Below are positions 23,467 through 36,293 of a stretch of 64,000 bases of DNA, piece after piece. The position numbers and the translations under genes are program-made. Source of the stretch: Hedera helix. Its lineage: Eukaryota > Streptophyta > Magnoliopsida > Apiales > Araliaceae. Positions within the stretch are counted from its first letter, which is position 1, and each line of letters starts with the position of its first letter. The DNA is taken from NCBI GenBank assembly GCA_947179155.2, contig OX359283.1, positions 10,930,347 through 10,994,346 of the forward strand, read 5' to 3'. The notes under the pieces are model-generated. The model did not search any database. It was given only the letters and a program-made list of their open reading frames with translations, and was not told the DNA's origin.

Positions 23467-24441
23467 ATGGAACAGCCAGAGTCCCTTTCAAATATGGTAA
23501 ATCAATTTTCATCTTCACTTGAGATGCCAAAAAATTTCTTCAGAGTGTACAGTTTTGAAACTCGTTTTAAAAATTCGATTGCTACAAAGCAATTTGTTTA
23601 TGAAAAATCTTTGGATTTATTTTATTTCAAAAATTCTGTTATGAAGAAACTCTTCACTACTTGCGAAATATCATATATACTGTATCCTCCTACTATTGCT
23701 TATCCTAGATTGGTTCAACAGTTTTACACTAATCTAGAATGCAATGGGGATTGTTTTACAACATATATTAAGGGAAAGTCATTATTTTTCACTAGTGTTG
23801 ATTTTGGTAGCATTCTCGGAATTTCTTCTGCTAGACCTTGTCCTTTTACTCTTAAAGGTGCTGCCACTATTCCCTTTACTCCATTGGAACAACTTCGTAT
23901 TGTTATGAGTGATCAATCTTTATCTACTCTGTTTACTCCTAAAACTGTTGATGTGTGTCCAACTGCTTATGTTTTGCATAAGTTGATTCGGTATAATCTG
24001 TTTCCACGACTTGGTGGTGGAGCAGATTTTACATATCAAGATCTTGTGGTTGTGGCAATGATTTTAAAAGGTGTTTCTTTTAATCTTTCTCAAATGATGT
24101 TGTTTCATATGCTAAGTTGTATCCGTCAGACCAAAAAGTGTCTTCCTTATAGCAAATTTTTAACAAAACTCTTCCAACATTTCAAAATATCTTTTGATGA
24201 TGAAATTTCTTTTTCAAGTAATGAGTTTATAGACACTGCTAATTTGAAACAATCTCATATCATTTTTCTTACTGGTGAGTTTGTTCGTCTTCTCCCTGAT
24301 CCTCCTCCTATTTCTCCGAATCAAGATTCATCCTCATCCTCTCTGCCAAATATTCATGTGCCTGACATTATGAATGTTCTGAATGAGATTTTGCAAAATC
24401 AAAATTTTGTGAAAACTGATTTTACTGATATCAAAAATTGA
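23467..24441 (+). CDS. Envelope-like / plant transposon-associated protein of the SIRE-like element
   Basis: A 324-codon intact frame, the longest in the window. It resembles the plant retroelement proteins annotated as envelope-like or putative plant transposon protein. It has a central segment (about residues 85-135) with FYTNLECNGDCFTTYIKG and VDFGSILGIS, then IRYNLFPRLGGG...YQDLVVVAMILKGVSFNLSQMMLFHML (about 175-215). The C-terminal part has a proline/serine-rich stretch (DPPPISPNQDSSSSS). The real N-terminus may lie elsewhere, because this ATG overlaps the deletion junction. I see no signal peptide or clear membrane anchor. The family's function is unproven. Confidence 0.6.
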   Translation: MEQPESLSNMVNQFSSSLEMPKNFFRVYSFETRFKNSIATKQFVYEKSLDLFYFKNSVMKKLFTTCEISYILYPPTIAYPRLVQQFYTNLECNGDCFTTYIKGKSLFFTSVDFGSILGISSARPCPFTLKGAATIPFTPLEQLRIVMSDQSLSTLFTPKTVDVCPTAYVLHKLIRYNLFPRLGGGADFTYQDLVVVAMILKGVSFNLSQMMLFHMLSCIRQTKKCLPYSKFLTKLFQHFKISFDDEISFSSNEFIDTANLKQSHIIFLTGEFVRLLPDPPPISPNQDSSSSSLPNIHVPDIMNVLNEILQNQNFVKTDFTDIKN

Positions 24442-24838
24442 CTTGAGATTCTCGAGAAAGAAAAACTGCCAATGAATGCTCCTGAGATTAATAACCTGTA
24501 TCATCATGTTGAAGATGAATTCATATATGGTTGAGGCACTTCAACGAAAATTCAATCGTAACACTTGTCAGTTGAGTCAAGAGGTTAAGTTTATTAGTTA
24601 TCAACTCGGGGAGTTTGCAGATTTCATGGCAACAAGATTTAATGATGTGGGAATGAAGTTACATTTTCAGACAATGTATTTCACAATCCCAGAATGGCCA
24701 ATGTGCAATTGGATGGTAGAATACAAGGGTGGTTTTCTTGATCTCTCTATCGAAGAACGTCTTCATCGCATTCGTCACCGTCCTTACTTCACTACCCGTG
24801 CTGAACAAAGAGCTAATCTTGCGGATATTGACTGAATT
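24442..24838 (+). pseudogene. C-terminal continuation of the envelope-like frame, broken
   Basis: After the TGA at 24439 the same frame continues readably for about 30 codons to another stop near 24531. A shifted frame then carries on with EALQRKF, LSQEVKFISYQLGEFADFM and a tail ending at 24835. This suggests that the original protein was longer and that the 324-codon ORF is a C-terminal truncation. Confidence 0.5.
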
Positions 24839-25023
24839 TTTGCCTGATGACAAAGGGGGAGAATTAGTTAAATACCAACTATGTTTTAATTATGTTTTTC
24901 AAACCTATGTTTTCAAGACTATTGTTTCATTTCGTTTTTGCTAAGCATATTGTTTGAATGCCAACTATATTAAGATATATGCATGAATTTAGGGGGAGCT
25001 AAAACTGTTTATGTTGTCATCAT

Positions 25024-25038
25024 AAAAAAGGGGGAGAA
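25024..25038 (+). other. Polypurine tract of the SIRE-like element
   Basis: AAAAAAGGGGGAGAA lies directly before the 3' LTR start TGTTGACTTT. Confidence 0.92.
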
Positions 25039-26557
25039 TGTTGACTTTGTCATATTCTAAACCTAATGTTTTGATGATGATTTGTTCTTTGGTACTAAGT
25101 TTTTTATTGTGAATTTCAGGAGTTATTCAAGAAGATCGAAGACTATTTTGAGTCCTAAGAATTTAATGTAAGATCATCGCAAATATTCGATTTTTCAATT
25201 CAAGGCTCTAGGACATTTTATGTGTGCATAATACATGATTAGTGTTTTTAAATACTAACGGATATTAATGTTTATTTTATATTGGTTAGTATCATAATTT
25301 ATTACGAATTGGACGCATCATGCATAATGTTTTGAAAAGTGCTAATCTTGATATAAGTGCAACTTTTAATCATGATATCTACTAAATGGTCATGATAACT
25401 TTCTACAGCTATATTGAATATTTTAAATATGCCGTGTATATGTAGATTTCATCATTTCGATTAAAAAGCAAAATCTTCTTTGACTTGGTATATCTAATCA
25501 CTTGCCACGGTTATTCTGTTGCTTTGGAGATATATCTTAAAAGATAGACTATAAGTTGGTTCCAGATGTTTTGGTTTGTCCGGATATTTTGTTAACATGT
25601 TTTATCTTTTAACGGAAGTATAATATTCTGGTAAATCTTATGGGCAACGGATATAAAATATTTCAATATTTCTTTGAGCTACAACAGTAATATTTATCAA
25701 GGCTATAAATCACATGAGTATATCCTAACAAAAGATACAATTTTTACAGTGCACTAATTATATACTGAAAAGTCATTTTGGTGCAATCTGCTGCTGTGCT
25801 ACTAGAATTCTGATCCAGCATATTTTTGTGAGCTTTAAATTGGTAATATCTTTCTGTTATTAATTGATCATTGCATACATTAGTTGAGCCTTATATTGTT
25901 AAATTGATAATTTGCTTTGATCACTAGACCTCTAAATTTGTAATTATCTGATCTTTGTTTATTTAGACTAAGTAATTTTCTAAAGGAATTTAATCCAAGT
26001 GTGGATTGAGAATTATGTACAAATAGGTTTAAGGAAGCATAGGTGCTTGAGGAGTGCATATTGCATAAGGAGCAAAAGTGCTCAAGAGAATTTAAGAATT
26101 CAATTAGCCTATTTTGTAAAAGGTGTCACTTTGTAATTGAAAGATCTATATATAAAGTGAGTCTCCAATACTAGTTGGTATTGGATGTGGAGTAGGCTAT
26201 TATTATAGAGGGTAATAGCTGAACCACGTAAAAAATCTTGGTGTTGATTTTATTGCTTACTTTTATTACTCACATAAGATAGTTAATTATCTTAATAATT
26301 AAAATCTAAATTATTTGCTTTATCTTAAGATAATTTATTCACAGCAAGTATTTTCTCTAAGTGATAAATTCAGCAAGATATTTTCATAGAATTAAAAAAA
26401 AAGGTCAATTCGGTAGGCCATATTAAGATAGGAAGCTGAATTCATTAATATAGTAAACTGAATTCAATACTGTGTTTTAATAAACAAAAAGTTTTTATCA
26501 TAGTTCGTTTGCACACTTAGTCAACCCCCTTTCTAAGTGTGCTTTATCTAAATTTCA
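25039..26557 (+). mobile_element. 3' LTR of the SIRE-like element
   Basis: 1519 bp, aligned with 20153-21672 end to end with scattered substitutions and very small indels. Confidence 0.9.
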
Positions 26558-29190
26558 GGGTTTAATTAAATAAATGTTTAAAAATTATTTAAAAATTATA
26601 GAAAATTTCTAAAAATATAGAAATGATATTTGGGCATTAAATTTAATATTTTTGTAAAAATATTACATATTGGGGATTAATATTTAAATATTTTAAATAT
26701 TAATGTAGTAAGTTTAAAATTTTTAAAAATGATTAAATAAAAATCCAGACAACCAAATACACTAAATTTTATCTGACAAGCCAGGTTGTATACACTGAAT
26801 ATGATTTATATTAAGTTAAATTAATATATTAAGGGAAGAGGTTAATATAATTAACCATATTATTTGATAATTGGTCCGGAGATGATATTAAGTTATTAAA
26901 TTAATATCATAAGAGGATAAATAATTATTAATTGATTATTTTATGATTATAGGTTGTTCGAAAAAGGATTTTGAGCTACCAATTTAATAATTGGACGTCA
27001 AGGCAAGTTCTCCAGTACTTAATATTAATTGTTATATGATGTTATATATTCAAATGCATATAGAAATTATGTGTTATGTAATATGTGGTTAACATGATCG
27101 TAATGTGTATTCGATGTAATGTTGTGACTATATGTGAAATAAATTAGTGTTTTCTTGACATAATTGTTAATAGTGAGTAAATATGATGCACATGAGATAT
27201 ATTGCTTTACTAGAAGCACCACACATGATGTATGAAAAACACCGAGCATGTTATGTTATGTGCTATGTGCACACAATTGAACTTACTGAGCCGTTGTGCT
27301 CATTTCTTGCATAATATAAACTTTTGCAGGTAAAGAAATAAATTTCAAGAATATCAGATTTTGTTAGAGATGGATTACCCTAGAAGGTTGTGAACGTAAC
27401 TGTTATATTTTCAATATCATGATTCAATGTGAGTAAATTGGCGAAGTTTACGCTGATGTGTTGTATATATAAATTGGATCCGGACAGGACGAATAAAGTT
27501 AAATTATGAACTATGATTGTTCAAGATAGTTGTTACGATAGAAACTAATATATGTCTAATCATGAATTACGAAATAAAGAATATTTGTGTGGATATAAAT
27601 AATACTAAATTTTGAATGTTGAGATTTATGATACTTGTAATAGAAAGAAAAAGTAAAGGTTGCGATCCAGAGACTAGGATCGAGATATTAAGTTTTTAAA
27701 TATCCAAATACTTTAATACAATGATTGAGAAAAGAAAAAAAAAATTATGCCGAAAAATTTGATAATTGATGATTTAAAGTCCATTAAAGAACTAAATAAG
27801 ATAATTAAAGATTTATTAACAGACTGAAATTTGGACGTTAAGGAAATAATGTATAATAAATATGAAATGTAAGGTAATAAGGTTGGTCGAAATTTCGGGG
27901 TCGTTACAGTTAGGAGTAGATTAGCATAGAAAATCAAGGTTTCTATCAAGATCTAAAGGAGGATTCATGCAATGATTCAAGATTGAAGGAAAAATTGGAG
28001 ATCACGCTTCAAGACTAAGATCTTTTCTCTCTAAATCTTTTCTTTTAATTATTATTATTCTTGGAATGATATCTAATATTATGAACATGTTTTCTTCTTT
28101 AGTTATGGGCTAATTTTACATTAAGATTGCAATGGAACCTAATGTGTAGTTTAAATTAATTTATTTTCTTTTTTTATTATGTATGATTATAAATGAATTG
28201 TTTATCATATTTTGCTCGTAAAAGTATTAACTAATTGCAACAATTAATATGATTAGTCTATATGAAGTTAGCGAATGGATTATAGATTGGATTGAAATAT
28301 TTTTGTGCTAAATATTTATAAGCGTTCATGTATTAATTAATTAATTGCATATAATTATTGGGATAATCTATATAAAATTGGAAAATGGAGTATAAATTTA
28401 GATTTGAATATGATAACATCTATTCATAGAATCTGAAATGGATTATATGATTAGTATATAGGATAGGAATATACCTATATATCTTTTGCAGTCATAAAGA
28501 GAATCTGAGCTTAATATTCTAATTAACATATTTCACATAGAAATATAGTGATTTAATTAATTAGAGTGTTTCTCTCTAATTATGTTACCTTAGGGTCAGA
28601 TTTAGAAGGATTTGTTTATATGTCATTGGAAGATGCGTATAAATACTATAAAGAATTATCGGTTAGCAATTCTATATAATTAATTAATTAAAAAGGAATT
28701 GAAGAGATTTAAATGACGCATTGGGGAAAATTGTAATCTTAAGTATTTAAAATCTGATTTAATCCTTGTTATTAAGTTAGTTGTTAATTTTAATTAAATT
28801 TTACTTAATAAGTTAATTGCGATTGTTTAAATAAGGTTAATTTGAAATAAAACTAGTATTTGGTAATTGTTATTATTTAATTCTCCTTGGGAACGATATT
28901 CTACTTACTAGTATATTGTTGACCAGTTGGCTTTAGGGTTGTGATGCCCATAAATTCGGGTACTTTTATCTTGAATTCAGTGCTCACGATCCAACTCAAT
29001 ATCATACAAATAACTACCCAATCGATACATAATAACATAAATATAATTAATACATCACGTAAGTCTTATATAAGTTCTCAGATTCTAATGACCTTTACAT
29101 ACATAATAAGTCTTAACTGTAAAAAAGTTAACATTGTTCAGAGTACAGTACAAAATTACAAATGCATCTTCTAATCCTGGACTATTCCGT

Positions 29191-32100
29191 TGTAACGACC
29201 CCGAAATTTGACCCACTTTATTACCTTAAATTTCATATTTATGAAAACATTATTTTCCTTATGTCCAAATTTCAGTCCGTTAATAAATCTTCAATCCTTT
29301 CATCATCTAAATTGATCCATTATTTAATTTCAAAAATCATCAATTACCAAATTTTTGGTATAAATTTTTCTTTTTCTCTTTCTCAATTCAATTCTTGTAT
29401 TAAAACATTTGGATATCTAAAATCCTTACATTTCGATCCTAGTCCCTGGATCGCAACCTTTACTTTTTCGTTCTCTCACAAGTATCATATTGCTCAACAT
29501 TTAAAATTTAACGTTGATTATAAATACATAATTATCGTTTGCATCATATCTCTTTGTAATACATCTTACCGTATCCACTGCCTTGAATAATCACGGCTTA
29601 TAATTTAACACTATTCATCCTATCTGGATCCAATATATAGTTACATACAAAACATTAATATAACTGTGACAAATTATCCACATTGGATCATAATATAAAC
29701 GTTTAATAATAATGTTCACAACCTTTTAGGAAAAATCCGTCATAATCCGATATTTCTTGAAATTTATATCTTTACCTGCAAAAATGTTTATTAAGCAAGT
29801 AATGAGCACAACGACTCAGCAAGTTCAACAGTTATACTTCACATAGCACATACATTATCATGCTTGATGTGTGTCCTACATCAAGTGCTTGTGCTTCTAC
29901 TATAGCAATATATCTCCTATATATTCATATTGTTGCACAAAATACACATTGTGATCATATTAATCACGTATCACGTAACACATAATTTGTATGCAGTTAA
30001 AACAAGAATTACATATCATAACATTCCAACATTTAACATAAAAGGGACTGAAGAACTTGACTGGCATCCAATTATTTAAATTGATAGCTCAAACTCTTAA
30101 CTCGATCAACCTATGATCATAAAATAATCAAATAATAATTATTTATCTCTTTATGATATTAATTTACTTAATTAATATCATCTTTGGCCAATTATTAATT
30201 TATATAGCCAACTATAATAACCTCTTTCCTTAAAATATTAGCATAACTTAATATTTAATACCTTCACTACGGACAACCCGGCTCATCGGATAAAATTTAA
30301 CATATTCGGTTGTCCGAAAATTTTATTTAACCATTTTCTAAATTATAACCTTATTAGATTAATATTTAAACCTTTAAATATTAATTCCCAATATTTAATA
30401 TTTTTACAAAAATATTAAATTTAATGCTCAAACATCATTTCTACATTTTTAATATTTTTCTATAATTTTCTATGATTTTTAAACAATTTTTAAACATTTA
30501 TTTAATTAAAAACTGATTCTGGGGGCATTTTGGTAATTTTCGCGCCCCTTAGGGACATATTCGGTATTTTCCGAAAAGTCTAAGGGCATTTTAGTAATTT
30601 ACGTGCTTCTGGGGACATGTTCGGTATTAAAAGAAAAGCCCAGGGGCATAACCGGAAATTCCCGTGGCTAAAGGACACGCTAGTCCTTTCCAGAAAAGTT
30701 CGGGGGTAAAACAGTCATTTTGCCGAGTGATCGACTGCAGCGGATTGCGCGGCCTCCCCCCCTTACGCCAGCCAAACGACGTCGTTTGGGCTGGCGTCAG
30801 CACAAAACTCAGCCGCGCATTGCGCGACTTCCCTTCCACCCCTCAAAACAACGCCGTTTCATCCGGGGCGGAAGAAAAACTGACCGCGCCATGCGCGGTC
30901 GGCCCTTAACAGTTCCTTCCTTCTCCTGCCGTTAACAGTTTATCAACTTTCAACAATTTTCCTCCATTTTGCACATAATTTTCCCAACAAAACAACTCTA
31001 AAAATTATATAATTTATAGTTATGCATCATAAAATTATTTAGAATAATTATTCTAATTATTTACTAATTTTCCACAATAATAATTTATCTCTAAAATACA
31101 TGAATAAATCATATAAATCAATTGTTTTACCTTCCAAAGCTTGCTTTCTTTCTTTTAACGCACCAATTTTCCTCTTCCTCTTGGTGGCTATGGCAGATAC
31201 GATGGTGGAGGGTGGCGGTGGAAGAAGGAGGAGCAAGAGAGTTTTTGTGTGTGTTGATTTGTTTTTCTTTTCCTTCTCTTATTTCTTTTTTTTTTTCTTC
31301 CTTATTCCCTTCTTGTTTCCCTTCTTTTTGCTTCTTTATATGCAAAACACTTAACCAATTTTTGGAATAAAAAAATTTCCACCGACTTATGCACCACCGA
31401 CTTAAACTTGCGGATAAACCAACATGCAATAATACAATTTTAATACATTACGAAATTATATCGTGTAATAAATATTTTATGTAATATATATAAAATATTT
31501 ATTTTAATTCACTAAAAATCATAATATGATTTATAAATAATATTAATACCTCTTTTGGGTACTTTGCTTGACAAATTTTGTACACGCATAACACCATGCA
31601 TGTAATTAAATGAGATAATTTATACCTCCAAAAATCATAAAATAATTCATAGGACATATAAAAATTATTTTTCATAATTTTTCACTCCGTTACTTGGACA
31701 ACATGTTACATTAACATGTTCACGTTTCCGAAATATTATTTTTCATAAAGGTCATAATAATTCCATTATACGTAAATATAATTTTTAATAACTTAAAACA
31801 TTCATTTTTCTTATTTATTATTCAATTCCTTTAATAATATAAATTATATAATTTAATATTATATAATTTATATATATATACATTCTCCTTTCTTAAAAAT
31901 TTCTTAAATTCCTCCATAATTATCAATTAATCAATAATTTCACATTTATTAACTCTCTCATTATTTTAATTCTCTTATATAAATTATATAATATATCCTT
32001 ATATAATTTATATAATTATAATTTCCTTTAAACATCACTTTAATTTTTCTTATATAAATTATATAATTTATTATTATATAATTTATATAATTACATTTTT

Positions 32101-32582
32101 TCTCAATAAATTTCTAAATTTTCACCATAATTCTTAAATCAAAAATTAATAATTATAATTTTATTAACTTCCTCATTCGCTTTTCATTTAAAATTGGATT
32201 AATTTAATTATTAATCCTTTTACTTCCACAATTAAACATAACACATATATATACAAATGTATATATACTCATATCTAATAACATTATTTAAATAATAATT
32301 CCTGCGCCTTCACAATAATTTTATTGTACAATTTATTGTACCTTTACATATAATTTCTTTTATTTTCCATAAATTATTTTTAAACAATTTATTTACTTTT
32401 CAATTAATTTAAATCCACAACAATTATCACCATCTCTATACTGATTTAATTTTATCAATTAAATCCCTTCACATACCTTAAATCACATAATATAATAATT
32501 AATTTAAACAACCTTGATAATTTTATCAATTAAATTCTCATTTAATATTATTAAAGAAATTCTGAAAATTCGGATCCTCACA
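29191..32582 (-). mobile_element. Family-A solo LTR with intact TSD
   Basis: 3392 bp, beginning TGTAACGACCCCG and ending CGGATCCTCACA. The perfect 5-bp TSD is TCCGT (29186-29190 and 32583-32587). There is no internal region on either side, so it is a solo LTR, which is known to arise by recombination between the two LTRs of an element. It carries the stem-loop (29803-29818), the minisatellite and GC block (about 30515-30930) and the AT hairpins (about 31842-32093). It lies inside the D-family LTR. Confidence 0.92.
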
Positions 32583-33843
32583 TCCGTAGCCTTGGCTTTT
32601 CCCTTGTCTTTTTTAGAACAACCAGCCCTCACCGTCTTGACTAAAATAAGGTTATGACACAAGAATAAGCAACAAGTTTGCTTAACAAGTATATAAATAA
32701 CAGTAATTAAGAATTGAATTTAGGTTTCATAAGTTCAAGGGTTTAATAGCTTCAGGTAAGTCATGATGTAAATCAATGAATCATAATTGAGTAATATATT
32801 ACGATATCAAATTTGGAGTATGCAATAATCAGAGTGAATTGGGAATAACCAATCAATATGTATCTTGCAAAGAAGAGTTTCGAACTTCCAAAGCATTAGT
32901 GTCATTTATTACTGAGTGACCACTAAGGACCATTGAACCATCGGAGGATTTACAGCGTTTAGCTGAAGATCCACAAAGAAAACGAGTACATGAGGTGATC
33001 AGCCCCGTCGTATCCTACATTATGCAAACATTTAGTCTCTGTGTACGCGCAAGTTGAATCTACCACTTAAAAGTAGTACCCATTTATCAGGGTTGTGCAT
33101 CTCAACATAATAGAGTCTGGACCAAAATAATTAGTTTAGATAGCCTCCTAAAGAATTGAGATTGACAATATATGTCATCATCTGTCTAGCCGAATCAAGT
33201 GGCTTAGATTCATTCTTCAAACGACTTGTTTATATTTAAAATTCTTATCATGTACAGTTTAATGTTTAGAAAATCTTTTTAAGCGTACACATATGAAAGG
33301 TTGCATTCAAGGGATGACAATTTAATTCTAAACATGCACTTTAAAACTTGTACGGAGTAGATAAAGTGTACAAGTAAGGGATACTTACCTTGTACGTCTG
33401 CTTCTCCTTCTTCTAGCTTCTCAACTTCTCCTCAACCTACATAAGTTATAATTTAATCTATAAGTTAGTCTCTACTGGACTATTATTGAATTCACGTCAA
33501 TTGATTCTAACTCGTAAGCCTCCACTATCTAACTCTTCTTCATCCCTTATCATCCCTTCATTCATCCCATTCATTCTCACCTTCAGTTTGCCTTATTGTT
33601 ATCCACATCCCCCCTTAAAATTTAGATAACCCTCATTGATATCTTATTTGTTTAATTATTGATTTCATGTTCAATTGTCTTTAGTCTTTATTATTGACTG
33701 TTCACTTATCTTCATACGTTACATATAAAATAATCCTTATTGCCATTTTACTCATTCACTTCTCTTTATTCATTTCATCATTCATAGCTTCATGTTATCG
33801 TTTGCCATTATATCTCCTTTGTTTCTTTCTTACATTTATTTGT

Positions 33844-34300
33844 CTACAAATAAAATAATTTTTATTATTTTATTTGCTTAATTCTCCATTTAATCCTTCA
33901 CAAATAACGTTCCTTTTTACGTGTTTATATTCTATTCTCTTTAATTCATTTTTAACATTCACAAATACTATATATATATTTTATCATTATTTTATTTGTT
34001 TAGACTTTACTCATTTAATTTGTCATCTGTCTTTACAAATAAAATAACCCTTATTATTATTTTATTTACTTATATATTACCCACTTATTCTACAAATAAA
34101 ATAATTCAATTATTATTTTATTTGTTTAAGTTTTATTCATTTAGTTTACAAATAAAATAATTCAATCCTTATTTTATTTGTTTAAATTTCATCCATTTAA
34201 TCTACAAATAAAATAATTCAATTGTTATTTTTTTTAACTGTATTCATTTAATCTATAAATAAAATAATTTAATTAGTATTTTATTTGCTTAAACTCTTAT
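33844..34300. repeat. 56-57 bp tandem repeat with hairpin units (D LTR)
   Basis: TACAAATAAAATAA-type starts fall at 34034, 34091, 34147, 34203 and 34254 (last one TATAAATAAA), giving spacings of 57, 56, 56 and 51. More degenerate units reach back to 33844. Each unit pairs ACAAATAAAATAA with a downstream TTATTTTATTTGT, so it can fold on itself. Confidence 0.8.
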
Positions 34301-35561
34301 TTTATTTATTTTATTACCCACTTCTCTTGTTTAATTATTATTTTATTTTCTTACTCATTATTTATTTATTTTATTTTATTTATTAATTAATTATTTTTAT
34401 TTGATTTGATTTGATTTGATTTCTAATTTATTCAAACCCGGTTTGACCCGGTTAAATTGGGTCCGGTCCGATCAACTGAAAAACCGGGACTACGCCCCGG
34501 CGCGATTATTAGTACCGTAGACTGTGCCCCGGCGCAGTCTAGCAGAATGTTCAAGTTTTGATTTTCAGTTTTGTGATTTTGACCTATTTTGATTCCAAAT
34601 TTCATAAGTTGTTCATTTTACATCCAAACGAGTTCAAACTAAGTTCATTGCTCAGTAAACTCATACTTTTACAATATTCAAAATTTTAATCATTTTTCCA
34701 AAAATATTATATAGCCCAAATTTTGGCCCAACTAAACTAGGATTTCATTTCAACATGTTTCACAAGAATATTCACTATAAATCCATTTTAGTTCCGATTT
34801 TGTTCGTTCCATTTGGGTTAGTTTTGTATTTCATAGATCTAGCACATAAATTTTTTATGTCTTTAGGTTTTAATGTTTTACATGAGTCATTTTCTTGGAT
34901 ATCAAACTTGGCACTTAGGGTTTTTAACACAAGTTCATCATACATGCATTTTTACATACCAAGCTACATCCTAAGCATGTAAACTCCATGAAAGTCCGTC
35001 CTTATAACTTCGGAACCCATCATGGTTCCTTCACAACGCAAGGTCCTCCCATAACAAATATGATATAATTTCTAGATAACCATATATGTTAGGAAAATCA
35101 AAGATCTAAGTGAGGATAGTTGTACACCTTCTTGATGTACACTTCCTCTTAACTAGAAACTTTGTGTGGGCCTCCACTATGACCATCTTCTTCTCCTTCC
35201 TTGCTTCCTTGAATCCTCAAGAGCTTCCCCTTATTTTGTTATTTTTCTCCCATTTTCTCTTTTTTTCTTGCTCTTCTCTAGAGCTCCCACACTTGGCCAA
35301 AATGTGTAACATTCTAAATGCTTGGTGGAAGCTCCTATTTATAGAGCTCCACTAATGTATAATTAGCTACTACAAATAATCCAATGCTAGACAATTAGAG
35401 CTAATTAAATCATGGTCAACATTTCCTCTTAAATTAAGGAAAAAGTGAGACACCTAGGAGTAAAATGGGGGACTTTTGCATTGTTCAAAAATACAAGGCT
35501 CAAGAAATTAAAAATATTACACATTATTCCAAATGTTGACCACACAAGACTCCAAATTCCA

Positions 35562-35577
35562 CCCCCCCCCCCCCCCC
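35562..35577. repeat. Poly-C tract
   Basis: Sixteen consecutive cytosines within the D LTR, just upstream of the (AT)n tract. Confidence 0.95.
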
Positions 35578-35602
35578 AATGGGGTGACCAGTTATGTTAT
35601 AG

Positions 35603-35604
<2 letters not shown>

Positions 35605-35679
<75 letters not shown>
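35605..35679. repeat. (AT)n microsatellite
   Basis: About 75 bases of alternating AT within the D LTR. The tyrosine/isoleucine frames over it (35445-35702 and 35533-35718) are translations of this repeat. Confidence 0.95.
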
Positions 35680-35680
<1 letters not shown>

Positions 35681-36293
35681 CTACTTGTTGGGCTTGTTAT
35701 AATTCCAACATGGACTAACCTTGGGCTCCATTAATTTCTCTACCCATCCCATTAATATATAAATAGGTTGGGCTAGTCTAGTTTACACACTTGTACACAT
35801 GTATTAGGCTTAACCAATTTAATTCCTACTCAGCTTATACATAAAATTAGAACTTAATTAATATTTACTATAAAACTAATTCATAAATTAATAAATTCTC
35901 ATCTTAGATTCACATTAATCTTCTTCTCATGAATTAGTTCAATTCATAATTAATTCATTATCATGATTAATCATCTTAACATTTCATCTTACCACATAAG
36001 GTTAATCATTCAAAGCTAAGTTAATTTATAACTTAAACTTGTCACATAATTTCATACTTTAATTATTCATCTTCTCATGTTCATCATCAATTCAAATTTA
36101 TTGAATTAACTATCTCTATATCCTTCCTTAAATTCATAATTAATTCAATTCATTGAATTAACTAACTCTACATTCTTTCTATCATATAATTACACATACA
36201 CATATAAGTTCACATGGAATTTTAAATAATTTCTCATTTTATTAATTTAATAGTCTTTACAAAATTCTTGGTCATTAAAAGGGCACTAAGGGT

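Larger units (their letters stand above)
20153..26557 (+). mobile_element. SIRE-like Ty1/copia retrotransposon lacking pol
   Basis: Two LTRs (20153-21672 and 25039-26557) start TGTTGACTTTGTCA and end CTAAATTTCA. A tRNA-iMet PBS follows the first and the polypurine tract AAAAAAGGGGGAGAA precedes the second. The 3.4-kb interior holds a frameshifted gag, a protease beginning, then an envelope-like frame. Integrase, reverse transcriptase and RNase H are missing between about 23460 and 23520. The flanks GGTTA and GGGTT match only partly. By eye the LTRs differ at about 12 sites in the first 450 bp (near 2.7%). It sits inside the inverted family-A solo LTR, just after its minisatellite. Confidence 0.9.
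18299..27908 (+). mobile_element. Family-A solo LTR in opposite orientation, split by a SIRE-like element
   Basis: It begins TGTGAGGACCTGAATTTT and ends CGGGGTCGTTACA, so it is a family-A LTR in plus orientation. It carries the 60-bp minisatellite near 19998-20148, a GC block near 19830-19990, degenerate hairpins near 18715-18850 and the stem-loop at 27287-27302. Removing the inserted 20153-26557 leaves about 3.2 kb. The flanks CATAG (18294-18298) and GTTAG (27909-27913) match at three of five bases, so the TSD has probably decayed. It is more diverged than the complete element and therefore older. Confidence 0.85.
7959..28924 (+). mobile_element. B-family LTR, copy 1, split by two family-A insertions
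   Basis: Real segments are 7959-8387, 18116-18298 and 27909 to about 28924; the rest is nested DNA. The joined segments align with B copies 2 (about 44782) and 3 (56646-58138). Shared blocks include the TTTTAAGTGTTTTATG start region, a TAGGAATTGGA.TAA block, GTAGATCTACTTCTCA, and a GGCCAGACTTA...CTTATAAATAC block that spans the family-A insertion point. The tail, with a TTGGGAACGATA...CTTACTAG phrase, resembles 3' LTR ends of Tat/Athila-type Ty3/gypsy elements. No TSD was found, so both outer ends are approximate. Confidence 0.55.
28940..36288 (-). mobile_element. D-family solo LTR, split by a family-A solo LTR
   Basis: The flanks carry a perfect AGGGT repeat (28935-28939 and 36289-36293). 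The unit begins TGTGATGCCC and ends GGGCACTA, which are imperfect inverted termini; the final CA has become TA. Removing 29191-32582 and its TSD leaves about 3.95 kb. It has no coding frame. It contains a tandem array (33844-34300), a GC-rich patch with two GCCCCGGCGC decamers (34494-34503 and 34526-34535), and TTGGGCT words that also occur in family E. It lies between B copy 1 and the family-C gag region. Confidence 0.7.

Noticed and set aside
28941..29590. Plus-strand frames spanning the D LTR start and A solo LTR start
   Set aside because: They cross or abut a TSD-defined insertion boundary and read AT-rich non-coding LTR sequence.
30627..30935. Open frames on both strands in the third A LTR, and similar ones at 19743-20062, 49671-50020 and 63325-63711
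   Set aside because: All fall on the same GC-rich LTR block, open on both strands at once because stop codons are rare there. None shows a domain.
31100..31429. Phenylalanine/serine-rich frames on both strands
   Set aside because: They overlap a T-rich tract within a solo LTR on both strands.
35445..35718. Frames with long tyrosine-isoleucine repeats
   Set aside because: Direct translation of the (AT)n microsatellite and the poly-C tract.
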